A stretch of 64,000 nucleotides of DNA. Origin: an uncultured Bacteroidales bacterium. GTDB taxonomy: Bacteria; Bacteroidota; Bacteroidia; Bacteroidales; Bacteroidaceae. The DNA lies in the NCBI GenBank assembly GCA_902801325.1, contig CADCHQ010000017.1:124001-188000 (forward strand), given 5' to 3'. A model generated the notes under the pieces. The model had not been told where the DNA came from. It saw only the letters and a list, made by a program, of their open reading frames with translations, and searched no databases. Within the stretch, counting starts at the first letter, position 1; the number at the start of each line of letters is the position of its first letter. Below, one piece after another: positions 42,904 to 51,079 of this stretch. The translations under genes and the position numbers were made by a program.

Positions 42904-44937
42904 ATGCGCGAAATTGAATTGCTTGCACCTGCACGGGACCTGGCTACTGGAATCGAAGCCATTCGCCATGGGGCAGACGCGGTATATATCGGAGCTCCAA
43001 AGTTTGGAGCACGAGCTGCGGCAGGCAATTCGGTGGAAGACATTCGTCAGCTGGTGGAGTATGCCCAGCCCTTTGGCGTGAAGGTTTATGTCACGCTAAA
43101 TACCATCATCTATGACAACGAGCTAGACGAAGTACAACGCCTTATTGGCGAACTGGCAAATGCAGGCGTAGATGCACTGATAGTGCAGGACTTTGCACTA
43201 TGTGCGATGGCAAATGGCAAATGGCTAAAGGCTAACGACCAAGATGGCAACCAAGACTTTAGCCTTTCTACATTAACCCTTAGACAATTAAGGCTCCATG
43301 CGAGCACACAAATGGATAATCGCACAGCCGAGAAAGTGGCGTGGCTAAGAGATTTAGGGTTTGAGCAGGTGGTGCTGGCTCGTGAATTGACACTCGACGA
43401 GATTCGAGAGATACACGAGCAGGTGCCTGACGTGCGGTTGGAAGTGTTTGTTCATGGGGCAATCTGTGTCAGCTATAATGGCCAATGCTACGCTTCACAG
43501 TACTGTTTCGGACGTTCGGCTAATCGTGGCGAATGTGCTCAGTTCTGCCGTATGCCTTTCGATTTGATAGAAGAGCAAGAGGCAAGGGACAAGGAGCAAG
43601 TACTGCTGAAACAGAAACATCTGCTTTCGCTTCGTGATATGAATCGAAGCAACGATCTTGAGGCGTTACTTGATGCAGGTGCCTCGAGTCTGAAGATAGA
43701 AGGAAGGTTGAAAGATCCTGCCTACGTGAAGAACGTAGTGGCATACTATCGCCAGCAACTCGATGAAATATTCAGTCGTCGACATGAATATAAGCGCAGC
43801 AGTCTTGGCCACGAGGTCATTACTTTTACGCCTAATCCCGCGAAGTCCTTCAATCGCCTGTTTACCAACTATTTCATGCATGGTCGTACGCCCGACATGG
43901 CAAACATCTATACACCCAAGAGCATGGGAGAACCTATCGGCTTTGCCGAGATGAAGGATGCGCTCGGCGATGTAAGGAGACGCTTGCGTAGCGAAGAGGA
44001 GCAAGAAGGATTAAGAATTAAGGATTCTCTCACTTATCACCCCTCACCTCTGCACAACGGCGACGGACTGTGTTTCATCAATGAAGAGGGGCAACTCGAA
44101 GGTTTTCGCGTGAATCGCGTCGAAGACAATATAATATACTCCATAACCAGCAACGGGAATCCCTCACCCCTCACCCTGCACCCTTCATCTTTATTATATA
44201 GGAATCACGACCAGCAATTCGAGCAACAGTTATCAAAACCCACAGCCACAAGGAAGGTCGGCATTAGTTGGTTATTGAAGGAGGTCGAAAGTGGATTTCG
44301 GTTACGTCTCACAAGAGAGGATGGTGCACAGGTGGAGCAGACATTCACTTACCCTCATGAACTTGCCCGTTCCCCACAAACAGAATCTATCACACGTCAG
44401 CTTTCGCGTCTAGGCGATACTCCCTATGAGGCAACGAATGTGGATATTCAGATGTCGCAGAATTGGTTCATCCCCAATAGCGTGTTGGCAGAGTGGAGGA
44501 GGATGACCCTCTCTAACCCTCCCTTAAAGGGATGGAAAAAAAATGAGCACCAAGAGAATGCTCCCCTTCCTTCAAGGGAGGGATGGGGTAAGTCCATTTC
44601 TTATCTCGGCAATGTTGCAAACAACGTTGCACGTCAGTTCTATCTCGACCAAGGTGCAAAGCAAGTTGACTGGGCAATGGAGGTTGCTACGCCAAAGATG
44701 GAAGACAAAGGTCTCCTCATCATGACCTGCCGCTATTGCATTCGTTATGAACTGGGGATGTGCAAAAGAATGAAGTATGAAGAACAAAGTAACCGGACGG
44801 CCGAAGGCCTACGCTTGGCTCGTCCAAAAATGAAGAATGAGGGGGAACTCTTCCTGCGCCTTGCCGACGGGCGGCGCTTCCGTCTTCATTTCGATTGCAA
44901 GCAGTGTCAGATGCTCGTCTATGCGACTAAGGATTAA
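42904..44937 (+). CDS. U32-family protein (RlhA/YhbU-like), with in-frame repeat insertions
   Basis: 677 residues. The N-terminal barrel begins EIELLAPARDLATGIEAIRH and carries the U32 signature EVFVHGAICVSYNGQCY then GRSANRGECAQFCRMPF. The C-terminal part has cysteines CRYCIRYELGMCK and CKQCQM, suited to an iron-sulfur or metal site. Long U32 proteins of this type are linked to 23S rRNA C2501 hydroxylation (RlhA) in E. coli; that role is a family inference, and older annotations call them collagenase-like peptidases. Four stretches (residues about 359-385, 418-434, 535-563, 627-643) are encoded by the same interspersed repeats seen between genes, yet the frame is intact. They fall outside the conserved barrel motifs. 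Confidence 0.87.
   Translation: MREIELLAPARDLATGIEAIRHGADAVYIGAPKFGARAAAGNSVEDIRQLVEYAQPFGVKVYVTLNTIIYDNELDEVQRLIGELANAGVDALIVQDFALCAMANGKWLKANDQDGNQDFSLSTLTLRQLRLHASTQMDNRTAEKVAWLRDLGFEQVVLARELTLDEIREIHEQVPDVRLEVFVHGAICVSYNGQCYASQYCFGRSANRGECAQFCRMPFDLIEEQEARDKEQVLLKQKHLLSLRDMNRSNDLEALLDAGASSLKIEGRLKDPAYVKNVVAYYRQQLDEIFSRRHEYKRSSLGHEVITFTPNPAKSFNRLFTNYFMHGRTPDMANIYTPKSMGEPIGFAEMKDALGDVRRRLRSEEEQEGLRIKDSLTYHPSPLHNGDGLCFINEEGQLEGFRVNRVEDNIIYSITSNGNPSPLTLHPSSLLYRNHDQQFEQQLSKPTATRKVGISWLLKEVESGFRLRLTREDGAQVEQTFTYPHELARSPQTESITRQLSRLGDTPYEATNVDIQMSQNWFIPNSVLAEWRRMTLSNPPLKGWKKNEHQENAPLPSREGWGKSISYLGNVANNVARQFYLDQGAKQVDWAMEVATPKMEDKGLLIMTCRYCIRYELGMCKRMKYEEQSNRTAEGLRLARPKMKNEGELFLRLADGRRFRLHFDCKQCQMLVYATKD
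43979..44056. repeat. Repeat insertion 1 in the U32 gene
   Basis: GACGCTTGCGTAGCGAAGAG (related to the 7221 array), then GGATTAAGAATTAAGGATTC, then CACCCCTCACCTC. Encodes RRLRSEEEQEGLRIKDSLTY. Confidence 0.75.
44157..44206. repeat. Repeat insertion 2 in the U32 gene
   Basis: GAATCCCTCACCCCTCACCC and TGCACCCTTCATC, the complement of the GATGAAGGGTGAAGG repeats at 17662 and 47171. Encodes NPSPLTLHPSSLL. Confidence 0.8.
44506..44591. repeat. Repeat insertion 3 in the U32 gene
   Basis: Two arms, TAACCCTCCCTTAAAGGGATG and CCCCTTCCTTCAAGGGAGGG, bracket an AT-rich insert; same layout as in the ABC-F gene (32113). Encodes SNPPLKGWKKNE through PLPSREGWGK. Confidence 0.85.
44782..44834. repeat. Repeat insertion 4 in the U32 gene
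   Basis: GTAACCGGACGGCCGAAGGC then CTACGCTTGGCTCGTCC, a near copy of the first unit of the array at 7221. Encodes NRTAEGLRLARP. Confidence 0.85.
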
Positions 44938-44950
44938 AGAATTAAGGATT

Positions 44951-45883
44951 ATGAATCGGTTAGTGCTTATACTTTCGACATTTCTTCTGGTAGCGTGCAA
45001 ACCCACACCTTCAACGCAACCTGAGGAACGACAGTGGGACATCGATTACAACTTCGTTCTATCAGCCGATAGTCTCGTCTTGCAAGAAGATCGTCCCATG
45101 CATCTGCTCATCGTTCCTGAGCAAACGGATTCGTTTGTTGTGTACAAGGACGATCCTCTCGTTGTGGCACAAATAGAAATAATCCCTGAGGACTCCATCG
45201 ATAGCGTATGGGTGAAGGTAGCTCGGGACCAGATGACTCAGGGTTGGATTCACGAATCAGAACTTCTTGATTCAGTTGTTCCCGATGACCCCATCTCACA
45301 AGGAATTCATCTTTTCTCCGACAGACATGTCGTTGCCACCATTGCCCTATTTGTTATAGCATTAGCCGCATGGTTATTCAGAAGGATGAAAAGCCGTCGT
45401 TTCCATATTGTACACATCGACGACATTGCCTCCCCCTACCCCATGCTCCTCTGCCTTGCCTTTGCTGCTGCGACGGTACTCTATACAACCATTCAAATCT
45501 TCGTACCACAACTTTGGGCAAATTTCTATTATCATCCCACGCTGAATCCTTTCGGGCAACCTACCATGCTCGCCCTCTTTCTGGTTTTAGCCTGGATTAT
45601 CGTCATACTTACTATCGCTGCAATGGACGATATTCGTCGCTCGTTGAATGCCGCAGAAAGTATACTCTATGCGCTCTCTCTGCTGGCCATCCTTGCAGTC
45701 ATCTATCTATTTTTCTCTCTCACCACACAATATTTCCTTGGGTATTTCCTTTGGATGGCCTATGCAGTTCTTGCCCTATGGCAATACCTCCGTCGCCATC
45801 GGCCTCATTATCGTTGCGGTCAGTGTGGCGCACCCCTCCACGACCAAGGCATTTGTCCTAAATGCGGCACAATTAACAGATAA
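44951..45883 (+). CDS. Predicted membrane protein with SH3-like N-terminus and C-terminal zinc ribbon
   Basis: A 310-residue protein of unrecognised family. The N-terminus MNRLVLILSTFLLVACKPTP is a lipoprotein-like signal. Residues about 30-115 form a beta-rich exported domain ending WVKVARDQMTQGWIHESEL, which resembles an SH3-like module. Five membrane segments follow (VATIALFVIALAAWLF, LLCLAFAAATVLYTTI, TMLALFLVLAWIIVILTIAA, ILYALSLLAILAVIYLFF, YFLGYFLWMAYAVLALWQYL), and the C-terminus is a cytoplasmic zinc ribbon (CGQCGAPLHDQGICPKCG). The ATG at 44951 follows the U32 stop by 13 bp, so the two are co-transcribed. The tfoX-like gene follows after 12 bp. Confidence 0.75.
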   Translation: MNRLVLILSTFLLVACKPTPSTQPEERQWDIDYNFVLSADSLVLQEDRPMHLLIVPEQTDSFVVYKDDPLVVAQIEIIPEDSIDSVWVKVARDQMTQGWIHESELLDSVVPDDPISQGIHLFSDRHVVATIALFVIALAAWLFRRMKSRRFHIVHIDDIASPYPMLLCLAFAAATVLYTTIQIFVPQLWANFYYHPTLNPFGQPTMLALFLVLAWIIVILTIAAMDDIRRSLNAAESILYALSLLAILAVIYLFFSLTTQYFLGYFLWMAYAVLALWQYLRRHRPHYRCGQCGAPLHDQGICPKCGTINR

Positions 45884-45895
45884 AGCAGTATCATT

Positions 45896-46213
45896 ATGGC
45901 AAGCGACATCGACTTTGTGCAATACATCGCAGATCAGTGTGCTGGAGCAGGCGAAATCACCTACAAAAAGATGTTTGGTGACTATGGTCTTTATTGCCAA
46001 AGCAAGATTGTGGGGCTGATATGTGACAACCATCTCTACTTGAAGCCTACGGAGGAAGTAAAGTCCATGCTGCGAACCATTGACCTACGACCTCCATACC
46101 CTGGAGCTAAAGATTATTTCCATATCGAAGAGGTGGACGACCGCGACTATCTTTCTCGCTTAGTTATTGCCACCTACAAGGCATTACCGGAACCAAAGGT
46201 TAAGAAACGATAA
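45896..46213 (+). CDS. TfoX N-terminal domain protein
   Basis: A 105-residue stand-alone TfoX-N domain: YIADQCAGAGEITYKKMFGD near the start, YGLYCQSKIVGLICDNHLYL, and a closing YFHIEEVDDRDYLSRLV. In Proteobacteria the full-length TfoX/Sxy regulates competence; single-domain forms like this are common in Bacteroidetes and have no assigned function. It lies 12 bp downstream of the zinc-ribbon gene and 24 bp upstream of the BASS transporter, in one likely transcript. Confidence 0.8.
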   Translation: MASDIDFVQYIADQCAGAGEITYKKMFGDYGLYCQSKIVGLICDNHLYLKPTEEVKSMLRTIDLRPPYPGAKDYFHIEEVDDRDYLSRLVIATYKALPEPKVKKR

Positions 46214-46237
46214 TATATATACCATAAACATAAAGAA

Positions 46238-47170
46238 ATGAAGAAGCTTTGCCATTACATATCAGAATACATGGGTGTACTAGTGCTTGCAGCAGCAGTA
46301 TTGGCATTAGTTTTCCCTGAAGCGATGGCAGGAATACGTCCAACCGTCATCAACTATCTGCTTGGCGTAGTCATGTTCGGCATGGGACTGACGTTGAACC
46401 TGCAAGATTTTCGTATCGTGTTCTCTCGTCCCAAAGATGTCATCATTGGGTGCATTGCTCAGTTCACAATGATGCCACTACTGGCATGGGGACTCTCGCG
46501 TTTATTCTCGCTAGACGAAGCGCTTGCATTAGGCGTCGTCTTAGTAGGCTGTTGCCCTGGTGGCACGGCTTCCAATGTCATTACCTATTTGGCCAAGGGC
46601 GACCTAGCATTATCCGTAGGAATGACAGGCGTCTCCACACTATTGGCACCATTTCTTACGCCTTTGCTTACTTGGGCGCTCGCAGGCAAGAGTGTCAATG
46701 TGGATGTTATTGGCATGCTGTTAAGTATCCTATGGGTAGTCATCTTACCTATAGTTGTTGGTCTGCTTGTAAAGGGACTATGGCCTAAATTCACAGAGCG
46801 GGCGACAGACTATCTACCAGCCTTCTCGTCGATTGCCATTGCACTCATTGTTGCTATCATTATCTCGGCCAATGCCGATAGATTGTTGGCAGGTGGACTG
46901 TTAATTGTACTGGTTGTTGTGCTTCACAACGTATGCGGATTGGGGCTTGGCTATCTGACAGGACGCTTGCTAGGCCTTTCCGAACCTAAAAAGCGGGCCA
47001 TCTCCATCGAGGTAGGCATGCAGAATTCAGGACTGGCAAGCAGTCTGGCAACCCTGCACTTTGCCGCTTATCCATTAGCCACTATCCCTGGGGCCATCTT
47101 CAGCGTGTGGCATAACATCTCTGGAGCCATCGTGGCTTATCTCTTCCGAAAGAAAAAGACTAAGGGGTAA
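46238..47170 (+). CDS. Bile acid:sodium symporter (BASS) family transporter
   Basis: 310 residues with about nine or ten membrane helices. Family features are the N-terminal segment NYLLGVVMFGMGLTLNLQDF, the substrate/sodium motif VLVGCCPGGTASNVITYLAK, and EVGMQNSGLASSLATLHFAA near the C-terminus. BASS proteins import organic anions (bile acids, pyruvate, pantothenate and others) with sodium; the substrate is not readable here. It ends a run that starts at the U32 gene. Confidence 0.9.
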   Translation: MKKLCHYISEYMGVLVLAAAVLALVFPEAMAGIRPTVINYLLGVVMFGMGLTLNLQDFRIVFSRPKDVIIGCIAQFTMMPLLAWGLSRLFSLDEALALGVVLVGCCPGGTASNVITYLAKGDLALSVGMTGVSTLLAPFLTPLLTWALAGKSVNVDVIGMLLSILWVVILPIVVGLLVKGLWPKFTERATDYLPAFSSIAIALIVAIIISANADRLLAGGLLIVLVVVLHNVCGLGLGYLTGRLLGLSEPKKRAISIEVGMQNSGLASSLATLHFAAYPLATIPGAIFSVWHNISGAIVAYLFRKKKTKG

Positions 47171-47276
47171 AGGTGAAGGATTAAGGGTGAAGGGTGAAGG
47201 ATTAAGGATGAAGGGTGAAAGATGAAGGGTTAGAGACTAGAATTGCCCGTTAAACGTTAACCATTAACCATTAAAC
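47171..47276. repeat. GGTGAAGGATTAAGG interspersed repeats
   Basis: Six imperfect GGTGAAGGATTAAGGGTGAAG units (47171-47231), then TTAAACGTTAACCATTAACC units. They fill the spacer before the GH2 gene. Confidence 0.85.
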
Positions 47277-47337
47277 CTTACAAAGCAAGCTAAGCTTGCA
47301 ATAGTTGAAACAATTGTAATTTATAAACTCTATAACG

Positions 47338-49557
47338 ATGAAACATTGCTTTATTTCCGCACTAATGCTTCTCTGGATGAGCAGCATTACAGCCGCGACA
47401 CCGGCGCGCAAGCAACTATTTGATGCCAACTGGCAGTTCTCAAAAGACAGCATCCAATGGCGGACGGTCAATCTGCCACATGACTGGAGCATTGAAGGCC
47501 CGTTCGACAAGAACACTCCCGCTGGCAACGAAGGGGCATATCTGCCTACAGGAAAGGGTTGGTATAAGAAAACGTTCAACATCGATAATCTTTCGCCTCG
47601 TACTGAACTATACTTCGACGGCGTCTATGAACATGCCAACATCTTCATAAACGGTCAGCTGGCAGGACATCACGATTATGGCTACACACCATTCACCGTT
47701 GACGCAACACCTTTCCTAACCCAAGGACAAAACAATGTTGTCGTAAGCGTGGACAATTCACAACAAAAGAATTGTCGTTGGTACAGCGGTTCGGGCATCT
47801 ACCGCCATGTATGGCTCATGAATAAGGGCAAGCGATATATCGACGAGTGGAGCGTTTGTGTGACTACGCCAGACATCCACACCGTAAACATCAAGGCCGA
47901 CGTCGTGATGGAAGATGGTTCACGCAAGCCCATTGAGAAGACATTGCATGTGGAGCAACCACACCTTTGGTCACCCGAAGACCCATATCTCTATAAAACG
48001 ACCATCGAGGCAGAGGGTGATGTGTTACCAGTTACCTACGGCATACGCACCATCGAATATGACGCCCAGAATGGTTTTCGCCTGAATGGAAAAACCATAC
48101 TCATCAATGGTGCTTGCGTCCACCACGACAATGGTTTCCTGGGTGCTGCCTCCTTCGATGCCGCAGAGGCTCGCAAGGTAAAACTGATGAAAGAGGCAGG
48201 CTTCAATCTGTTGCGAACCTCGCACAACCCTCCAAGTGCAGCTTTCTTGGATGCATGCGACTCATTGGGTATGCTCGTTATCGACGAAGCCTTTGATGGA
48301 TGGCGCACTCAAAAGACTGCCCACGACTTCCACACCTATTTTGATGCACAAGCCGAAAAGGAGATTGAAAGTATGGTACGCCGTGATATGAACCACCCCA
48401 GCATCATCTCTTGGAGTCTTGGAAACGAAGTTATCGAACGCAAGGATATTCGCATTGTACATACCGCCAAACTGTTAAAGCAAGCCATTCTTCGCGTCGA
48501 CACGTCACGTCCTGTCACAGAAGCGCTCTGTGCGTGGGATCGCGACTGGGAAATCTATGACCCTCATGCCGATGTACTGGACATCGCAGGCTATAACTAC
48601 ATGTTGCACAAGCATGAAAGCGACCACCGTCGTGTACCCAATCGAGTAATTTGGCAGACGGAGTCGTATCCTGCCGACGCTCTCAAAAACTGGAAAGTTG
48701 TCAGTGAATATCCTTATGTCATTGGTGATATCGTCTGGACAGGTCTCGACTATCTCGGAGAGTCAGGCATCGGTCGTTGGTTCTACGAAGGCGAAGTGCC
48801 AGGCGAGTCTTGGGAACGTCCGCTCTATCCTTGGCACGCATCCTATTGCGGCGATGTAGATTTCACAGGTCTACGCAAACCCATCAGCCACTATCGCTCT
48901 ATGCTTTACAACCGAGATGGCGAGCACTTGTATATGGCCGTACGAGAACCGGATGGATACTTTGGAAAAGTGAAGACAACACAATGGAGCACTTGGCCTA
49001 CCTTTGAAAACTGGAATTGGTCGGGACATGAGGGCAAGCCTATTGACGTCGAGGTGTATTCGCATTACCCCAAGGTTCGTTTGTATTTAAACGACAAACT
49101 GGTTGAAGAGAAAGCCGTAGAGGATTGTAAGGTTATGTTCACGCTACCCTATCAACCTGGCAAGCTCCGTGCTGAAGGCATAGCCGACAATCAAGTAAAA
49201 GAATCCGTTTCCCTGCAAACTGCAGGCGAAGCCAAGACCATTCGCCTGACCACCGACCACTCTAAATTAAAGGCTGATGGACAGGACCTTGCTTTCATTA
49301 CTATTGAGATATTGGATAAGGATGGACGACTGAACCCCACCGCTGCTAACGAATTGACTGCCACCGTCAGTGGTCCCGCCACCTTGGCAGCCTTCGGCAA
49401 TGCCGACATTAAAGACTGCGACCGCTATACCGATGCTGTTCAGAAAGCATGGAAAGGCCGTGCCTTACTCGTCGTCAGGAGTACCCCGAAACGAGGTCGC
49501 GTCACCGTAACAGTACAAGGCAAAGGACTGAAGACAGGAAAAATCAATCTTAACTAA
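47338..49557 (+). CDS. Secreted glycoside hydrolase family 2 (beta-galactosidase type)
   Basis: 739 residues. Signal peptide MKHCFISALMLLWMSSITAA-TPA; sugar-binding domain (WRTVNLPHDWSIEGPFDKNT); immunoglobulin-like domain; TIM barrel with acid/base E364 (SLGNEVIERK) and nucleophile E442 (IWQTESYPAD); then a DUF4982-type domain (IDVEVYSHYPKVRLYLNDKL) and a final invasin/Big-1-like beta domain (DGQDLAFITIEILDKDGRLN). This layout is common in Bacteroidetes beta-galactosidases acting on galactan or glycoprotein side chains. No promoter could be assigned; the upstream spacer is made of repeats. Confidence 0.9.
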   Translation: MKHCFISALMLLWMSSITAATPARKQLFDANWQFSKDSIQWRTVNLPHDWSIEGPFDKNTPAGNEGAYLPTGKGWYKKTFNIDNLSPRTELYFDGVYEHANIFINGQLAGHHDYGYTPFTVDATPFLTQGQNNVVVSVDNSQQKNCRWYSGSGIYRHVWLMNKGKRYIDEWSVCVTTPDIHTVNIKADVVMEDGSRKPIEKTLHVEQPHLWSPEDPYLYKTTIEAEGDVLPVTYGIRTIEYDAQNGFRLNGKTILINGACVHHDNGFLGAASFDAAEARKVKLMKEAGFNLLRTSHNPPSAAFLDACDSLGMLVIDEAFDGWRTQKTAHDFHTYFDAQAEKEIESMVRRDMNHPSIISWSLGNEVIERKDIRIVHTAKLLKQAILRVDTSRPVTEALCAWDRDWEIYDPHADVLDIAGYNYMLHKHESDHRRVPNRVIWQTESYPADALKNWKVVSEYPYVIGDIVWTGLDYLGESGIGRWFYEGEVPGESWERPLYPWHASYCGDVDFTGLRKPISHYRSMLYNRDGEHLYMAVREPDGYFGKVKTTQWSTWPTFENWNWSGHEGKPIDVEVYSHYPKVRLYLNDKLVEEKAVEDCKVMFTLPYQPGKLRAEGIADNQVKESVSLQTAGEAKTIRLTTDHSKLKADGQDLAFITIEILDKDGRLNPTAANELTATVSGPATLAAFGNADIKDCDRYTDAVQKAWKGRALLVVRSTPKRGRVTVTVQGKGLKTGKINLN

Positions 49558-49605
49558 GAACAAAGAAGCACTTTTGTTCTCATTCATCTGAGGCAATTAA
49601 TAAGA

Positions 49606-49700
49606 CCTAAGGCTCAAATCAAAAAGGCCTTAGGTCTTATTGCGGAAGGCCTAAGGCTTAACGACGGAAGGCCTAAGGCTTAATGGCGGAAGACCTAAGG
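49606..49700. repeat. 22-bp-period array of CCTAAGG cores (five copies)
   Basis: Cores begin at 49606, 49628 (inverted, CCTTAGG), 49650, 49672 and 49694, every step 22 bp. Same heptamer as the array at 17731, with a different spacer (CTTAACGACGGAAGG type). Confidence 0.93.
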
Positions 49701-49720
49701 CTTCAAATTCTTGCTTGCTC

Positions 49721-49816
49721 AAGCATGTTCTCAAGGTTGCCCAAGCATGAGGTCATGCTTGTACTATCATGAGTCGGAACTTGTACAAGCATGTACACTT
49801 GCATAATACAATCATC
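49721..49816. repeat. 22-bp-period array centred on CATG
   Basis: CATG occurs at 49724, 49746, 49768 and 49790 (steps of 22), with a degenerate fifth (CATC) at 49813. Neighbouring bases form nested dyads such as AAGCATGAGGTCATGCTT. Confidence 0.85.
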
Positions 49817-50124
49817 AGGTCATGATAGTATAATAAATCATCAAACTACTTGAAGCTAAAACTCAAATCACTTATGATGTTTTTATTTGAATCGGAACTT
49901 ACATCGGAGAGCTTACATTATTCAGCCTTTGTTCTCTAACTTCTGTTTGTGCATCCTTGTTCGTTCGTTCTTCCTCCATATATAAGGAAGGAAGAACAAA
50001 CGCACAAGAACACATGCGCAGCCGCATCTCTAAATCAGCCGATTGAGGTGAGATTATAAATTTAAGGGAGCAATAAATCGAGAAATTGCTTGCCGAAGAA
50101 AGAAACCTTTAATATGAAAACCTT

Positions 50125-51021
50125 TTACTTCCGATAACTCTTGCGGACGGTCTTGTTCTTGAGCAGATAGGCGGCACAACGGCGTACGCCTTCCATGATA
50201 TCGATGGTACCATCGGTGCCTTCCATCTCTACGATGTAGTCACAAAGACCTGCCGTAGTTGCATTGCGGAAGATGGCGTTGAAGTCAACCATACCACTCT
50301 CGCCCAATTCGTAGAGGTCCTTTATGTGAAGCATAGTAAAGCGTCCGGGATACTTCTTGAAGTACTGCACAGGCGACTGTTGTCCCATCACGCACCAGTA
50401 GGTATCCATCTGCCAGAACATATTCGTGGCATCGATGTGCTGCATCATGAAGTCAATCCATGGTGTACCTTCCACCTTCTGGTACTCATGCGAATGGGTG
50501 TGATAGCCATAATGCAGTCCTGCGGCACGGCACTTCTGTCCGATTGCATTGGCATAGTCACAAAGCGTCTGTGCCTCTTCTTGTGTCTTAGGCACGCCCC
50601 ATCCCGGTGTAACAATATACTTCATACCAGCGGCCTTATGGTCGGCAATTGCCTTATCCCACCAACGCAAAGCCTCTGTGAAATCATGGTTCTTCAGTTC
50701 GTCAGCATTCAGTCCCCGTGTGGTATGACTGCTCAGGCACTCCAGTCCGGCTGCTTCACAATCGGCACGGAACTGTTCGGGCGAAACACCATAGAACGTA
50801 CCTTTACCTTGGTCATAACTGGCAGCTTCCACTGCCGTATAACCCCAAGAAGCCAACTTCTTAAATACCTCGACATGGTTCTGCGCGTATTTCGCAGGAG
50901 AACCAATTACCTCACGGATTGAATAAAGCTGCAATCCTATTTGCTTTTTGGCCCCCACCTGACCTCCCCCAAGGGGAAGGAAAAGCAAAAGGGCTACTAT
51001 CAGTTTTTTATTGATTTTCAT
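50125..51021 (-). CDS. Secreted sugar phosphate isomerase/epimerase-like TIM barrel protein
   Basis: 298 residues of the xylose-isomerase-like (AP endonuclease 2) fold: KKQIGLQLYSIREVIGSPAK at the mature start, FKKLASWGYTAVEAASYDQG, LHYGYHTHSHEYQ, FWQMDTYWCVMGQQSPVQYF and RFTMLHIKDLYELGESGMVD, with metal-ligand-type His/Glu/Asp residues. A signal peptide (MKINKKLIVALLLFLPL) makes it periplasmic, so despite the family name the substrate is probably a free (keto-)sugar. The signal peptide tail LPLGGGQVG is encoded by a CCTGACCTCCCCCAAGGGG repeat. It is the last gene of the five-gene oxidoreductase/DUF1080 operon. Confidence 0.87.
   Translation of the reverse strand: MKINKKLIVALLLFLPLGGGQVGAKKQIGLQLYSIREVIGSPAKYAQNHVEVFKKLASWGYTAVEAASYDQGKGTFYGVSPEQFRADCEAAGLECLSSHTTRGLNADELKNHDFTEALRWWDKAIADHKAAGMKYIVTPGWGVPKTQEEAQTLCDYANAIGQKCRAAGLHYGYHTHSHEYQKVEGTPWIDFMMQHIDATNMFWQMDTYWCVMGQQSPVQYFKKYPGRFTMLHIKDLYELGESGMVDFNAIFRNATTAGLCDYIVEMEGTDGTIDIMEGVRRCAAYLLKNKTVRKSYRK
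50958..50985. repeat. Palindromic repeat in the isomerase signal peptide
   Basis: CCCCCACCTGACCTCCCCCA then AGGGGAAG, in frame. Same family as 51050 and 52803, which lie in spacers of this operon. Confidence 0.7.
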
Positions 51022-51079
51022 TTCAAAAAATATTTAGAGGAATATAGCCCCTCCCCTTTTGGGGGAGGTTGGGAGGAGG

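Larger units (their letters stand above)
49558..50124. other. Intergenic region with phased palindromes and long inverted repeats
   Basis: 567 bp between convergent genes with no credible gene. It contains the 22-bp-period arrays (49606-49816) and a long imperfect hairpin at about 49946-50012 (GTTCTTCCTCC / GGAAGGAAGAAC, with further pairing GTTTGTGC / GCACAAG outside), which could stop transcription from both sides. Confidence 0.7.

Noticed and set aside
50125..51021. Hydroxypyruvate or xylose isomerase assignment
   Set aside because: The signal peptide and operon context argue against a cytoplasmic sugar-phosphate enzyme; only the fold can be called.
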